64,000 nucleotides of DNA, taken from positions 9,300,001-9,364,000 of the forward strand of contig NC_084721.1 of assembly GCF_033807575.1 (NCBI RefSeq), written 5' to 3'. Both the position numbers and the translations under genes were made by a program. Of this stretch, positions 32,318-42,533 are shown piece by piece; positions within the stretch are counted from its first letter, which is position 1; every line of letters starts with the position of its first letter. This DNA comes from Cydia pomonella (Eukaryota > Arthropoda > Insecta > Lepidoptera > Tortricidae). The notes beneath the pieces are model-generated. The model was given only the letters and a program-made list of their open reading frames with translations. It ran no database searches and was not told where the DNA came from.

Positions 32318-32447
32318 TAACACATTCACCGCTGAGCTATGGCCGTAGCGCTATTTCGTAGCTGATAATATGCGTTTCCCGGTATTTAACGAAAATGATT
32401 CGTAGAGGCACAACGACTACGTGTCGTGAATAGCGCTAAGTGGGTTA
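32318..32447. mobile_element. TTAACACATTC-end MITE, copy 1 (~130 bp)
   Basis: CTAACACATTCACCGCTGAG at the left, TAGCGCTAAGTGGGTTA at the right, with imperfect inversion between CGTAGCTGATAA and the TCGTAGAGGCACAACG side. The same element is at 35012-35143. It begins only 31 bases after the CACCGTG MITE ends. Confidence 0.75.
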
Positions 32448-33399
32448 TTTTAACCCACGAGTCAGGTTCTTCTCTCACTCTCACTGAGCGTAAGCGTGAG
32501 CGAGACGGCAGTGCGTGTCCGGAATCGGGGACATAATGTTTTCGAATTTTAATTTTTGTAAGTTTTAACAAAAAGAAAAAAGTAATCGATGAGTTTGATC
32601 AGTAATAAAAGTCCGCATTTTTAGAAGCAATTCTCATATTTATAGCTTTGGTAAACAAAATTTTTTTTTTTAAGGTGCATCTCAGATTCGTCGTCGTTCT
32701 ATTAAGCGAAAGTCAAGAAATCAGGTTTCGAATGGATGAATTTACTAGAGAAAGGTCTCAAGAATGCTATTTAATTTTTTCTTAAAAAGCGTTACGATTT
32801 TTCAAAAATCCTTAAATTAGTTAGTGCTTCTGGGCATTTTCCGCAAATTGACAACCATTGCGCCTATTTTGCGTGAAACGAGGTAGCGCTACTCTAACCA
32901 CCCCAGCTCCTCTTCACAATCCTTAAATTAGCGGATTTTGCTACAGATTAACTTTAAAATGTTTCCTTGTCGTGACCAGCATTAGACTATTGAAGAAAAT
33001 GAGTTATTTAATTTCGTTTTATTTGTTCCACACATTAAAGCTCACAGTTTACACCAAAACGTTTACACGGTATACAATTAAACAATAATTATCAATATTA
33101 AGTACGTAATTAAATCATAGATTAATTATTACACAAATTCAAATGAATGCCAATATCATCAAAAGTCAATATCGAAGTCAATAAGAATTATTCCATAATA
33201 AAATTAATATGTATAAATAATTTTTCTTTATTTTGGGTCAATATTGCCATTTTTTAATGTTAAATAGGAATGAATAATTGTATATGAAATGAATAATATG
33301 ATTGAATATAATTTAATTTAATGTGAATTTCACTTCCTACTTAATTTAATTATTTATAATTTTCAATAGTTTTGGTTATTGTTTATTATTTGAATAAAT
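32448..33399. other. No clear feature
   Basis: 32460-32520 carries a GAGCG/GTGAGCGAGACGGCAG motif stretch of higher GC that may be a short dispersed repeat. The rest is AT-rich with nothing recognised. Confidence 0.4.
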
Positions 33400-33515
33400 G
33401 TACATGTAGCATGTAGGCACTAACTCTAAAATTTAAGCACTTGTAATACTAAAAAAAATATGGACCCAGAGTCTAAAATAAATACTTTGAATTGAATCGA
33501 ATTGAATTGAATTAA
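33400..33515 (+). mobile_element. LINE 3' tail with (TTGAA)n
   Basis: GGACCCAGAGTCTAAAATAA contains an AATAAA-type signal and is followed by ATACTTTGAATTGAATCGAA and GAATTGAATT. The same end structure (signal, ~7 bases, then TTGAA repeats) terminates the intact LINE at 62.5 kb. No coding sequence is recognisable upstream, so this is a severely 5'-truncated copy or relative. Confidence 0.55.
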
Positions 33516-34240
33516 TTTTTATTAGGTACGCAGAGGTGAATCATTTTATTTATTCAGTTTACGAATGCTATGCTGACAAAGTCTCGGGTAGAGATTAGTT
33601 ATGTCTATTTTATTATTTACTGTGTAATGCAGTTTAAATAAATACTTATTAATTATAACTTAAACAATTTTTGTCTTGGTAGGATTTTGTGATACTTCTG
33701 ATTTATGATTTCTGTGACAGCATCTTTCTTTTGCACAAGGGGATCCAATCACTCAACAGTCGAACAATAGGATTTCAAGGTTATTCAAGTTTCTAAATGT
33801 TAAAATATTGAAAAATGTGTCACAAAATATGAAACTATAGTTCATTTTTTTGCATTAGAAAGAAGGTAAGCTATTTTGACGTGTTTTATTGAAAAACACT
33901 TTTGAAAAATAAGTCACGGCAAATATGTCACAATTATAAATCATACCTCTATACAATCATTTACATTATTTTGCTTTCATAGGCAATTAGTTACTGATTT
34001 TTAAAAATCGTTTTTATAAAAAGATATGACAAGATTGTTTTTAACTTAGGTATTTCTAATGCTGAACAAATTTCAAACTTCTAATGACTAATGATGACAC
34101 ACAGACACCACCTAAGATATTAAGAAGCCTGTTTAAGTTTCTAACTGCTGACCAAAGACTTCTCCTCTTTTGTTTACTCGTTCTTTCGTTTTTTTATTAC
34201 TTTTCCGCTATTTCGTTATTGTTCGATATCAAACCTTAAA
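33516..34240. other. No recognisable feature
   Basis: AT-rich. Nothing recognised. Confidence 0.45.
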
Positions 34241-34314
34241 ACAAGCCTTATAAGCTTACTGTGGGGCTTAGTAAATTTGTGTAAGAATGTCCTTATTATA
34301 TTTATTTATTTATA
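34241..34314 (+). mobile_element. SINE family A, 3' end only
   Basis: ACAAGCCTTATAAGCTTACT, GTGGGGCTTAGTAAATTTGT, GTAAGAATGTCC and a TTTATTTATTTA tail, matching the end of 45576-45843. The head and body are missing. Confidence 0.7.
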
Positions 34315-34484
34315 TCTACAATCAAACCACATGAAGATGAACTACCAAAATGAGCATACATCTAAAACTATACAATAAGCAAAGCACAAACTAACTGATG
34401 TAAGCGATAGTGTGGTACCGCGGCGGGTGAAATTCATTCATTTTATGGTTGTCGGTATGGCTTCAGTCGTACGAGTATAATGTT

Positions 34485-34600
34485 TATTTATTTATTTAAA
34501 CTTTATTGCACAAAAGAAAACATATCGTACAAGCATTCTCTACCAGTCAACCTTAAGGTAAAGCAGAGAGATTGTGGGCGGTGCTACAAGTTACTACTAG
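34485..34600 (-). mobile_element. LINE 3' end, antisense
   Basis: (TTTA)n then AAACTTTATTGCACAAAAGA, GTACAAGCATTCTCTACCAG and TCAACCTTAAGGTAAAGC. The complement ends TGCAATAAAGTTTAAATAAA, a polyadenylation-signal tail. Same family as 8470-8546. Confidence 0.65.
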
Positions 34601-35011
34601 GTACTATTAACAAAATAAAACAAAAGCTTAATATAGGTACATAACATACATTATAATTTTAATAGAAATGCGTTAAAAAAAATTTTTCACTACACAAACT
34701 GTTAAAGGCCCTCTTGATTGTTCAAAAACGAATGAGAAAGTTACATTTTATCCACATGTGAGGCAAAGTAATCGGATGCAAATTTTGAGTTGCTCGCTCG
34801 CTACGCTCGTGGTTCAATATTCGAATATTTCGTTTGCTTGGGTATCAATATTAGCACCAGCAGTTAAATAACAACTATGCCCCCTTGTAAAACATATGAC
34901 TATTTTAATAAGGAAAATGCCGCAACTCGTATTAGCAGGATTTATAGGGAATATCACATATTCTAAATATCACTGTGTTTTAATAATCTAGTCACATGAA
35001 AGTGTCTAATT
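34601..35011. other. No recognisable feature
   Basis: No motif or repeat end recognised. Confidence 0.4.
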
Positions 35012-35143
35012 TTAACACATTCACCGCTGAGCTATGGCCATTGCGTTACGTCGTAGCTGATAACATGGATTTTCCGGTAGGCAGCGGAAATGCTTCGTAG
35101 AGCCACAACGACAACGTGTCGTGATTAGCGCTGAATGGGTTAA
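35012..35143. mobile_element. TTAACACATTC-end MITE, copy 2
   Basis: Starts TTAACACATTCACCGCTGAG and ends AGCGCTGAATGGGTTAA, so the outer bases are inverted TTAAC.CATTCA. Matches 32318-32447 through GAGCTATGGCC, CGTAGCTGATAA and CACAACGAC.ACGTGTCGTGA. The TTAA ends could reflect a TTAA target preference. Confidence 0.8.
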
Positions 35144-35802
35144 GAATTTACTGACACGATAGTGTCCCACTTTAAGAATCTAGTAGGTATTATGGAAGCG
35201 AATATGACTCATAACATGGCTCTATCTAGTCTTTGCATCATTTCACGTTGTGTTTCTTGCCTTCTGGGAAATACTTGGTGATTGAGGGCAGCACAGTTCA
35301 AAAGCGAGATAGATAGATGCACTAGAATGACAAATTTTAGACAGAAGCAAGCAGTGTTCTACTTTGCAACAAATATATGTGATCTGTGTGATTGCAATTT
35401 ATAAGTTAGTAAACATTATGTTTAATATTACCATAATATTTTAATATTTATTTGAGTTTTGCTACCTAAAATTATATAGGTAATATAATACGTGGACAAT
35501 GCATTTAAATTTTATTACTTCAGAACCGGCTATAAATCTTGGTAAGCCGCCATTTGTACCGTTAGAGACATTACCGCTTTTATTACACGTAACAGTAGTT
35601 AATAATAGTGTCCGTATCTTATGCATGCCGTTGCAACGCGCCAGATTTAGAACCACGTGTATGTTATTATTATATTCAATGTCACACATCGGCATCACAC
35701 GTGTAAGTAGTGCATTAACATGTAAACATGTAACATGGTCAAATAAGGACGATTTTCTCAATCATGCCCGGAAACTTTGGTATTTTCTTTAAAAATCGAA
35801 CA
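35144..35802. other. No recognisable feature
   Basis: AT-rich. The two ~95-codon frames at 35462-35792 lie on opposite strands over the same bases and show no domain. Confidence 0.4.
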
Positions 35803-36023
35803 GGGGGCCGATTTTTGAATTTCGAGTGCTCGATTTCGTGTAATTTCCTTCAATTTGTCTCCCCTATTAGGTATTTAAATTCTACTAATATAATTTAAAA
35901 CGAGTGGTGAATACCACTAGATCCCCAATTTATATTGCTCGTATTTCAAAAATATCAATTCGCCGTTTTCCACAGATTTTCGAGTGACGAATTCGAGCGC
36001 TCGAAATTAAAAAATCAGCCCCG
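35803..36023. mobile_element. Inverted-repeat MITE, ~221 bp
   Basis: Left GGGGGCCGATTTTTGAATTT then CGAGTGCTCGA. Right CGAGCGCTCGAAATTAAAAA then ATCAGCCCC. The arms of about 32 bases are inverted with few mismatches. A second inner inversion pairs CGATTTCGTG with TTTTCGAGTGACGAATTCG loosely. No coding capacity. Confidence 0.75.
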
Positions 36024-36810
36024 AGGGATTATGTCCATTTCTAATATTTAAACCAAAATACTACAATAATAAATACACCCTTTGTATTTATTGTGTATCT
36101 TTTTGTACAACTTATGAGATTGTACCAATTTAAATAAAATTGTGTCTCATATTTGCTCGAAAGGATTGTTGTTTACTTAGGACTCCGAAAGATAATAGTG
36201 TAGGGGCTTCCGGTTGTGTGTTTCATTGTTTCAAATAAACGGTATATTGTAATTACTTTCACTTATATCATGTTTAATTATATGCATATTTACCTTCACT
36301 ACAATTTTTGTCCAACTATCCTATCTCCGCGAGTCCGCAAGTGAAGCTTTACATATACCTAATAAGAAGTGTATTGCATAAGCTGTGATCACCAAATCAA
36401 AATAGTGATTCTAAAACAATAACACGCTAAGCAACTATAAACATTTTATTCAATACCTCGAATATTTGAGGCAACGTAAAATGTGCCTACTTTGCTCCCC
36501 ACTGGGTAATTGTGTTTTTTATATTACCTATATGAAACATCTATCACAACCTCATTGAAGTGTAACAACATGACAGTTGTGATGGTCTATTTGAAATCGG
36601 GATACATGTATTTATTATCAGCCTGCCTACCAGAATATAATTTTGGAGCAAATTGGCTACATTTTAACGTACTTACTATAAAAGTTTTCCTCAATTATCT
36701 TCTCCTTGGTAATTGTTACTTTTACATTTGTAAAATCGATAGATACATCTTTATATTCTGTTACAAAATATAAAGATATATCTTTATATTTGGTATCAAA
36801 GCCCACTAAA
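36024..36810. other. No recognisable feature
   Basis: AT-rich. The 36510-36773 frame has no recognisable domain. A GATA.ATCTTTATATTYTG string is repeated near 36746 and 36776. Confidence 0.4.
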
Positions 36811-37222
36811 TACACCGTGTTTTTTTAAAATTAAGTAACTTTCTCAAAAATACCGGTATTCTAATTAACTACACGAGATAATCAATAATTTATTTTTATC
36901 TTATAAGGCCCTTACGGGCGTATACACTTGCCTTAGGGTCTGTTTACGTATTGATTAGTGTTTAGTACGACTGTGCACATTTGCTACTAAACGTAAGTAC
37001 TATCTCAGACGATCGATGTTCGAAATGACATTGATATGTCATAGTTTTCAATTGTTTGGTTAAATTAAATGTAATGCCCGTGTTACAACAATAGCATGCA
37101 ACATTAATTACTTTATATAAAAAAAAATATAAACAATAAAAATGTTAACTATGCTATTTAGTTTCCTTAAACGTACTTACCCATACCCCAGAGTTAACGA
37201 AATTCCATAAAAACACGGTGTA
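36811..37222. mobile_element. CACCGTG-end MITE, copy 2 (408 bp)
   Basis: Starts CACCGTGTTTTTTTAAAATT at 36813, ends CCATAAAAACACGGTG at 37220, TA at both edges. Aligns by eye with 31800-32287 over most of its length, lacking that copy's extra ~80 bases near the left end. Confidence 0.85.
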
Positions 37223-37810
37223 TAGTGCACACCTTATAAACTTGTGCGCTTTATCGGACCACGGTTTCGCGCCTTTTTTTTGCGAAAGGCATTCCACAAG
37301 AATGGTATTTGACTTTTATTTGTAACTACAGCTTATGACTAGTCAACATATGGCAAAAGTTTCGTATAAAGTGGCAAGTTCACCGGAGGACTTTCACGTG
37401 TAAGTTTTGCTATTCGAAAGAGAGTTGAAGTTCACTTACTGCCAATATTGTACTAACACGACTATTAGTTATACCTTATCTGAACTATGTACATAGGTAG
37501 GTCAAATATCAAACATATAAACTTTCTTTTTTTTGCCTTCATTGAACGGCAAATTTTTTGCTTTGCTTAATGTGGTGCTCTTGCAAATTTGTGCTTTGCA
37601 TGTTGGCCACATTTGTCTTGAATAAATAGACTTTGTTTGTTGGTTACATTGTAACAGGACATATGTCATGCCATGCAACGCGGAAAGACCCGTGCAGTGG
37701 CATAATGTGTACCGCAGCGCTAAACGTTATGCGTACCATATTTAATCTCTAATGAAAAATACGTGAATCTAAATTAATAGCCATAAGCAACAGCACAAAC
37801 TCCCCCCTTA
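37223..37810. other. No recognisable feature
   Basis: No coding motif or repeat end recognised. Confidence 0.4.
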
Positions 37811-38404
37811 AAACTAGGATCACATAGTCTGGAAAGAGTTAGTAAATACAAATACCTCGGCTGCTGGCTTAATGAAACGTGGGATCCTGAGAGCGCCTTT
37901 CAAAATATGAAGAAACTGTTGACCAACAGGAAGATTAATTTAAACTTAAGGTGGCGAATGGTGAAATGCTATATTTTTCCAATCCTCATGTATGGCTCCG
38001 AAAGCCGGATGCTAAGGAAAAATTTGATCAGTAAATTACAGGCTTTTGAAATGTGGATCTATCGTAGAATGCTTAAGATAAAATTGATCGACAAAGTTAG
38101 TAACGAAAGAGTCATGTCATTAATTAAGAAATAGGGGGAAGTCTTAACAACTATTAAAGAAAGGAAAGCTACATATTTCGGACATATATACTCAAAATAT
38201 AACTTATTAAAACTAATTATTGAAGGGAAGATTGAAGGGAAACGAGGACGTGGGAGAAGGAGAATATCATGGACAAGGAACATAAGAGACTGGTTGGACG
38301 TGGGCAGTACAGAGAAACTAATTCGCATGACTTCAGATAGAATGGCAACCTCCGGGATGGAGAAGGCACTTAAAGAAGAAAAAGCAGCAACAGCTTTGAA
38401 TTGA
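37811..38404 (+). pseudogene. RTE-like LINE ORF2 C-terminal domain
   Basis: One frame reads VSKYKYLGCWLNETWDPES, then AFQNMKKLLTNRKINLNLRW and VKCYIFPILMYGSESRMLRK, then LQAFEMWIYRRMLKI. A TAG follows at 38132-38134, then TTIKERKATYFGHI, IIEGKIEGKRGRGRRRISW and a TGA at 38402-38404. 'KYLG', 'R..LVK.YVFP.LLYG.E.W', 'FEMW.YRRML.I' and 'G.I.GKRGRGRRR.SWL.N.RDW' are hallmarks of the region after the RT core in RTE-type LINEs and relatives. The RT core is absent, one stop interrupts the frame, and about 10 residues seem to be missing between DPES and AFQNM. Confidence 0.8.
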
Positions 38405-38654
38405 GAACATTCTGTAAATGCTATTTCCACATAGCACATACCACTGATACTATATGTACTCGAACGAAACTAAGTCGGTTAACTGTCTAACAAGCATAGT
38501 GTTACTATAGTATGTACTTTTTATAATACAAACATACTTATACAATACGGAAATAAGAGGCAGATAATTAGATTTAGATAAAACAGCCGGAGCAGTAAAC
38601 AACTTTCAAACCTACCCACACATATAACACGATCACGACCACGATCGATCGTGT
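38405..38654. other. No recognisable feature
   Basis: Possibly 3' UTR of the preceding LINE fragment. No tail recognised. Contains CACGATCACGACCACGATCGATCGTG just before the tandem SINE array. Confidence 0.35.
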
Positions 38655-39010
38655 GAATAGCTCGGATATTTGTTCCTGAGTCATGGGTGTTTTCTATGTA
38701 TTTAGTATTTATAAATTCTTATATATTACACTAGTACATATCGTTGTTTAAGTATCCACAATAAAAGCCTATCTAGCGGATATTTGTTCCTGAGTCATGG
38801 GTGTTTTCTATGCATTTAGTATTTATAAATTCTTATATATTACATTAGTATATTATATATCGTTGTCTAAGTACCCACAATACAAGCCTATCTAGCGGAT
38901 ATTTGTTCCTGAGTCATGGGTGTTTTCTATGTATTTAGTATTTATAAATTCTTATATAATACACTCGTATATATCGTTGTCTAAGTACCCACAACACAAG
39001 CCTTATTAAG
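38655..39010 (+). repeat. Three-unit tandem array of the SINE family A body
   Basis: Units start at about 38663, 38777 and 38896 (114, 119 and ~115 bp). Each begins CGGATATTTGTTCCTGAGTC and runs through TTTCTATG(T/C)ATTTAGTATT, a TATATTACA stretch, ATCGTTGT.TAAGTA and CCACAA.A.AAGCCT. They match the middle of the SINE at 45576-45843. The first unit is preceded by GTGTGAATAGC (SINE: GTGTGATGAGC) and the last is followed by TTATTAAG, so the array is a SINE whose body was tandemly amplified. Confidence 0.9.
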
Positions 39011-39042
39011 AGGAATTCCTAGTTGTGATTTTTCCATACAAA

Positions 39043-39353
39043 CGCTCTCGACTGTTTCCTCCCTGGATTTTTAACCTAGAGCAATGATTTTTTCAAATAA
39101 GATCAATATCATCAATATCTGTGCCGCTATGTTTTGCTTTTTTGGATTATTTTATTTTGAAGAAAATTACAGCGCCTCGAAAATCGCAAAAACGGCTCAA
39201 TTGAATTGGCTGTAAAAAAAGGCACAGTATACAAATATGACAACAAATATCCAAAAAATCAAAACATAGCGGCATAGATTATTTCTTCCTCTTGCAATTT
39301 CCAAAATTTCATAATGATTGGTTGCGTTTTGGAGGAGGAAACAGTCGAGAGCG
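39043..39353. mobile_element. Long hairpin element, perfect 20-bp outer arms
   Basis: CGCTCTCGACTGTTTCCTCC (39043-39062) is the exact reverse complement of 39334-39353. A second inner pair, GCCGCTATGTTTTGCTTTTT (about 39123) and ATCAAAACATAGCGGC (about 39259), is also inverted. The true ends may lie outside these arms. No coding capacity. Confidence 0.75.
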
Positions 39354-40944
39354 AAACCTCGATTTTTGAGTTTTTGCGTGTGAATTTCGACCCGAGCTGC
39401 AGTTGTCCTTATCGCACGAATTGGAGGCGGAGACAGTTTCTAAATATACGTACACAGAAGGAATAGTGATGGGCATAACATCCTTATTAGGGATTGCAGA
39501 ACCGGTACTGTTTTAAAGAACCGGGATTTCCCGGTACTTTCGGAACTGGTCTAATTATTTCATTATTTTAAATAAAGCGACAGCATTTTGCGATTTGACC
39601 ACCTTTCGTATTATAATTTAATAATCACATTTTCTTTTACTACGTATAATCACAATAAACAAGGCATTTTTTTAGAAATATAGTATTTCACATTGCTCAC
39701 ACTTGTGCGTCACAAGTAAAAGATAACTACATTGATGTTTGCCACTAGATAGCAAATTAAATGAAATTACATTGACGAGGGGATTTATATACATATAAGT
39801 ATCGCAGTCGTATTGTATAATCCGCCGTATTACATTACGGCTAGCCGATATCAAAATAAGGGCCATTTTGAAATGCGGCGGTTCAACGATTAAGGTATGT
39901 TGGGTAAATACCGAATGCGGGTGAAGAACTTAGGACATTCATTTCTCCCTAATTTGGCTTTATTTTTTAATGTTGGCAACATTGTGTAAGACGCCATTTC
40001 ATTGCACCTCGACTGCCAGTGTTCCCGCGTCGCTCAGGGAGTCGGGCTTGTGCTATGCGCAATCACAGAGAGCGAGGTAAATTTCACGAATTCTCTTCTA
40101 TCCGATCTTCGACCTGTAATTTATTTTGCGTATTGTGATGTAACTGTGTTTGTTTTTGTAATTGTGTTAACAGACCTAGCACTGCTGTAGACCGCTATCC
40201 GATCTTGACCCTTCCAGGTAAAGATCGGAAAGAAACAATCCGATCTTTACCTATTTCAAAAACAGCAGTGATTGTCAAACTTTAAATTTTCTTCAATATA
40301 CCTACCGACCTACTTAATTACTTATCACATTTATTGTTTTCTTGATCACACTTTCGTACCATTATTTTTATCCAGTACCACCACCAGCGCGACGGTAAAT
40401 CAAAAGGAAGAGATTTTGGCAGTCTATTTTGTATGTTTGTATATTGTATGTACTTACTGACAATGTAATTTTTTTAATTTCCGCAACCCAAAGGTTGCCT
40501 GGAAGAGATCGCTTTTTAGCCTTTTACCTGTGCTTATGTTTCTATTTTCTTTTGTATTGTTTTCTTTTATTGAGGTGTGCAATAAAGAGTATTTATATTG
40601 TATAGGGATGATGATACATGTTGAATTGTATAACAAAATCGAGTAAAATAGATAGCAAATGAGCAATTTTTCGCAATAAAGTACCTACACATACGGACGC
40701 ATATGTAGATGTGCACGCATACATACATAGCTAGTTTAGGATACAAAATAGAGATAGGGCTTCGAAATTAGTTTCCTTAAAATGCTTCAAGAGGGCTCTC
40801 TTTTCCTATATATTTACTTTACTCTTTACATACGATCCTTACATTTTATAAAAAAAAAGATTGTATATCAACTATATATATACATAATTGCAAAATTATA
40901 CCAACAAAATCGCAATTTTACTTATTTTCCATACTTCAAGATGG
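39354..40944. other. No recognisable feature
   Basis: No gene or repeat end recognised. Note three nearby copies of TCCGATCTT(G/T)ACC or its partial form (40100, 40198, 40240), the last two bracketing a short inverted pair CTTTACCT/AGGTAAAG. Confidence 0.4.
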
Positions 40945-41098
40945 GCTCTCAGTGAGCTCAACGAGGGGTAGGAGGGCGTTAGGGTCGGCAACGCGCATGT
41001 AACTCCTCTGGAGTTGCAGGCGTACATAGGCTACGGATACTGCTTACCATCAGGCGGGCCGTATGCTTGTTTGCCACCGACGTAGTACAAAAAAAAAA
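40945..41098 (+). mobile_element. Retroelement 3' end (GTTGCAGGCG family), copy 1
   Basis: GGGCTCTCAGTGAGCTCAAC leads to GTTGCAGGCGTACATAGGCT, GACTGC-like GATACTGCTTACCATCAGGC, CGTATGCTTGTTTGCCACCG and ACGTAGTAC, then (A)9. The polyA and the second copy at 45985-46066 ending at the same point indicate a 5'-truncated retroelement. No coding motif is left. Confidence 0.65.
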
Positions 41099-42003
41099 CC
41101 TTGACCTTTTTAAAGAACTACTTAGTCTTTTTGATTTCTTAGTTTGATTCTTATTTTTTTGGCGACCTTCATTAAAAATGACTGGGCACGATTATTTTTT
41201 ATTTCGATTTATGTCCCTCCTACTTAAGTATTTAATATCTTCCAGTACATTCCTTTCAATAAACAATACATTTACACTTTCACTAAACCTGTACAGTTCA
41301 CGAGATCTTAAATTGTCAAAACTTCGAAACCTATCTATTATTTTAGTGGTTTTTCTTACTTTATTACTTCGGGTAAACCTTACAATCAGAGGTTTCTTAG
41401 CACATTGTTTACTTATCAAATTGCCTTATGACATAGGTATCAAAGTTTGAGAGCCATAAATTTACCAATTTTTGTATCAGGGTTAAGATCGGATACAAAA
41501 TTACGAAAAAAAAAACTTTCGTTGACAACTTTTAAGTTTGTAATTATTGGTGGCTGTAATGTAATTTATATACATAGGAGAAGGGTAGACACCGGACCTA
41601 TTTCTTTGTGATACCTTATTCTCTTTCCATTCAAGCAACTTTTTTTCACCATCCGATGTTCTCCCTTGATGGCAAAACACTCGTTACTCTAAAAAAAAGT
41701 ATATCTTATCTATATTGAAGATAACCAAAATTCAGGCCGAATCTACGGTTATTATTTAACAATTCGCTCCGTACTTTAAGAATCTGTCACGTGCTGAGAT
41801 CTCGAAAAAACATTTTCTCACGAGTTCTCTCAATTGGTCCCAAAATTGTCCGGCATTATCCCAACATACTTTACCCAGATTGTCATTGCGATACGTTCTT
41901 CAATAAGGCGGCCCAAGTTTAGCCCCATCGTACTACAAGTTAAATAGATTGTAGTATTTGTAGTTTAACCATATATTTATACCTACTTACAAAAACGGAT
42001 AGG
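41099..42003. other. No recognisable feature
   Basis: The frames at 41178-41450 lie on both strands over one stretch and show no domain. Nothing else recognised. Confidence 0.4.
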
Positions 42004-42141
42004 TACAGTCAAGTGTAAAAATATGGGTGTACACATCTTACTCAAAAATATGTCCCATAGCATCTTATTCCAGTGTAATAAGAGCGTAGTACCATATTTA
42101 TGAGACGATTCTTTCGATACATATTTTTGCACTTGACTGTA
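42004..42141. mobile_element. Hairpin MITE, 134 bp, TA flanks
   Basis: Starts CAGTCAAGTGTAAAAATATG, ends CATATTTTTGCACTTGACTG, with TA at 42004-42005 and 42140-42141. Inner arms also pair (TGTCCCATAGCATCTTATTC with the AATAAGAGCG side loosely). End similarity to 20815-20946 suggests a related transposase source. Confidence 0.85.
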
Positions 42142-42254
42142 TGACGACGACCGAAGCAGGGACATCATTCTTTTTTGCAGTTTTTACCTATATGGTAATT
42201 AATAGATACAGTATAATATAAAAATGAAAAACAATATTATGTGATAACAACAAA

Positions 42255-42425
42255 AACAACTTGCGTCGGGCAGCGCAGGATAAATTCCGTCCGGCTCGCG
42301 GGCGATGTCGACGGAACGAACGGCGCGCAATGAGCGAGCACTCGAGTCTCGCGTCTGTGTGCGCGCACTTACACTTAGATAGCTCCCGCTCCCGCCCACC
42401 GCAGCGCGACAGAAACATAGCTTCA
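42255..42425. other. CpG-rich patch, possible promoter or 5' exon
   Basis: CGGGCAGCGCAGGATAAATT, CGGCTCGCGGGCGATGTCGA, GAACGGCGCGCAATGAGCG and CCGCTCCCGCCCACCGCAG make this much richer in GC and CpG than its surroundings. Three frames stay open across it only because GC-rich sequence has few stops. They share no recognisable domain. It may be a transcription start region or a fragment of an unrecognised element. Confidence 0.4.
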
Positions 42426-42465
42426 AAAATTCGAGATTTGAAAAGTTGCTCAGCTAGGAATTGCT

Positions 42466-42533
42466 CTTAAGCTTAGTGTGTATTTGGTCAATTTGTGTAA
42501 TAATGTCCTATAATATTTATTCATTTATTTATT
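42466..42533 (+). mobile_element. SINE family A, 3' end only
   Basis: GCTTAGTGTGTATTTGGTCA, ATTTGTGTAATAATGTCCTA, then TAATATTTATTCATTTATTT, matching the tail of 45576-45843. Confidence 0.65.

Noticed and set aside
35462..35792. Two ~95-codon frames on opposite strands
   Set aside because: They overlap the same bases and show no domain or conserved pattern, so both are probably chance frames.
38655..39010. CRISPR-like repeat array
   Set aside because: Units are contiguous 115-bp copies of a SINE body with no unique spacers, in a eukaryotic genome.
42188..42470. Three overlapping frames over the CpG-rich patch
   Set aside because: Explained by a low stop-codon frequency in GC-rich sequence. 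No shared motif supports a protein.
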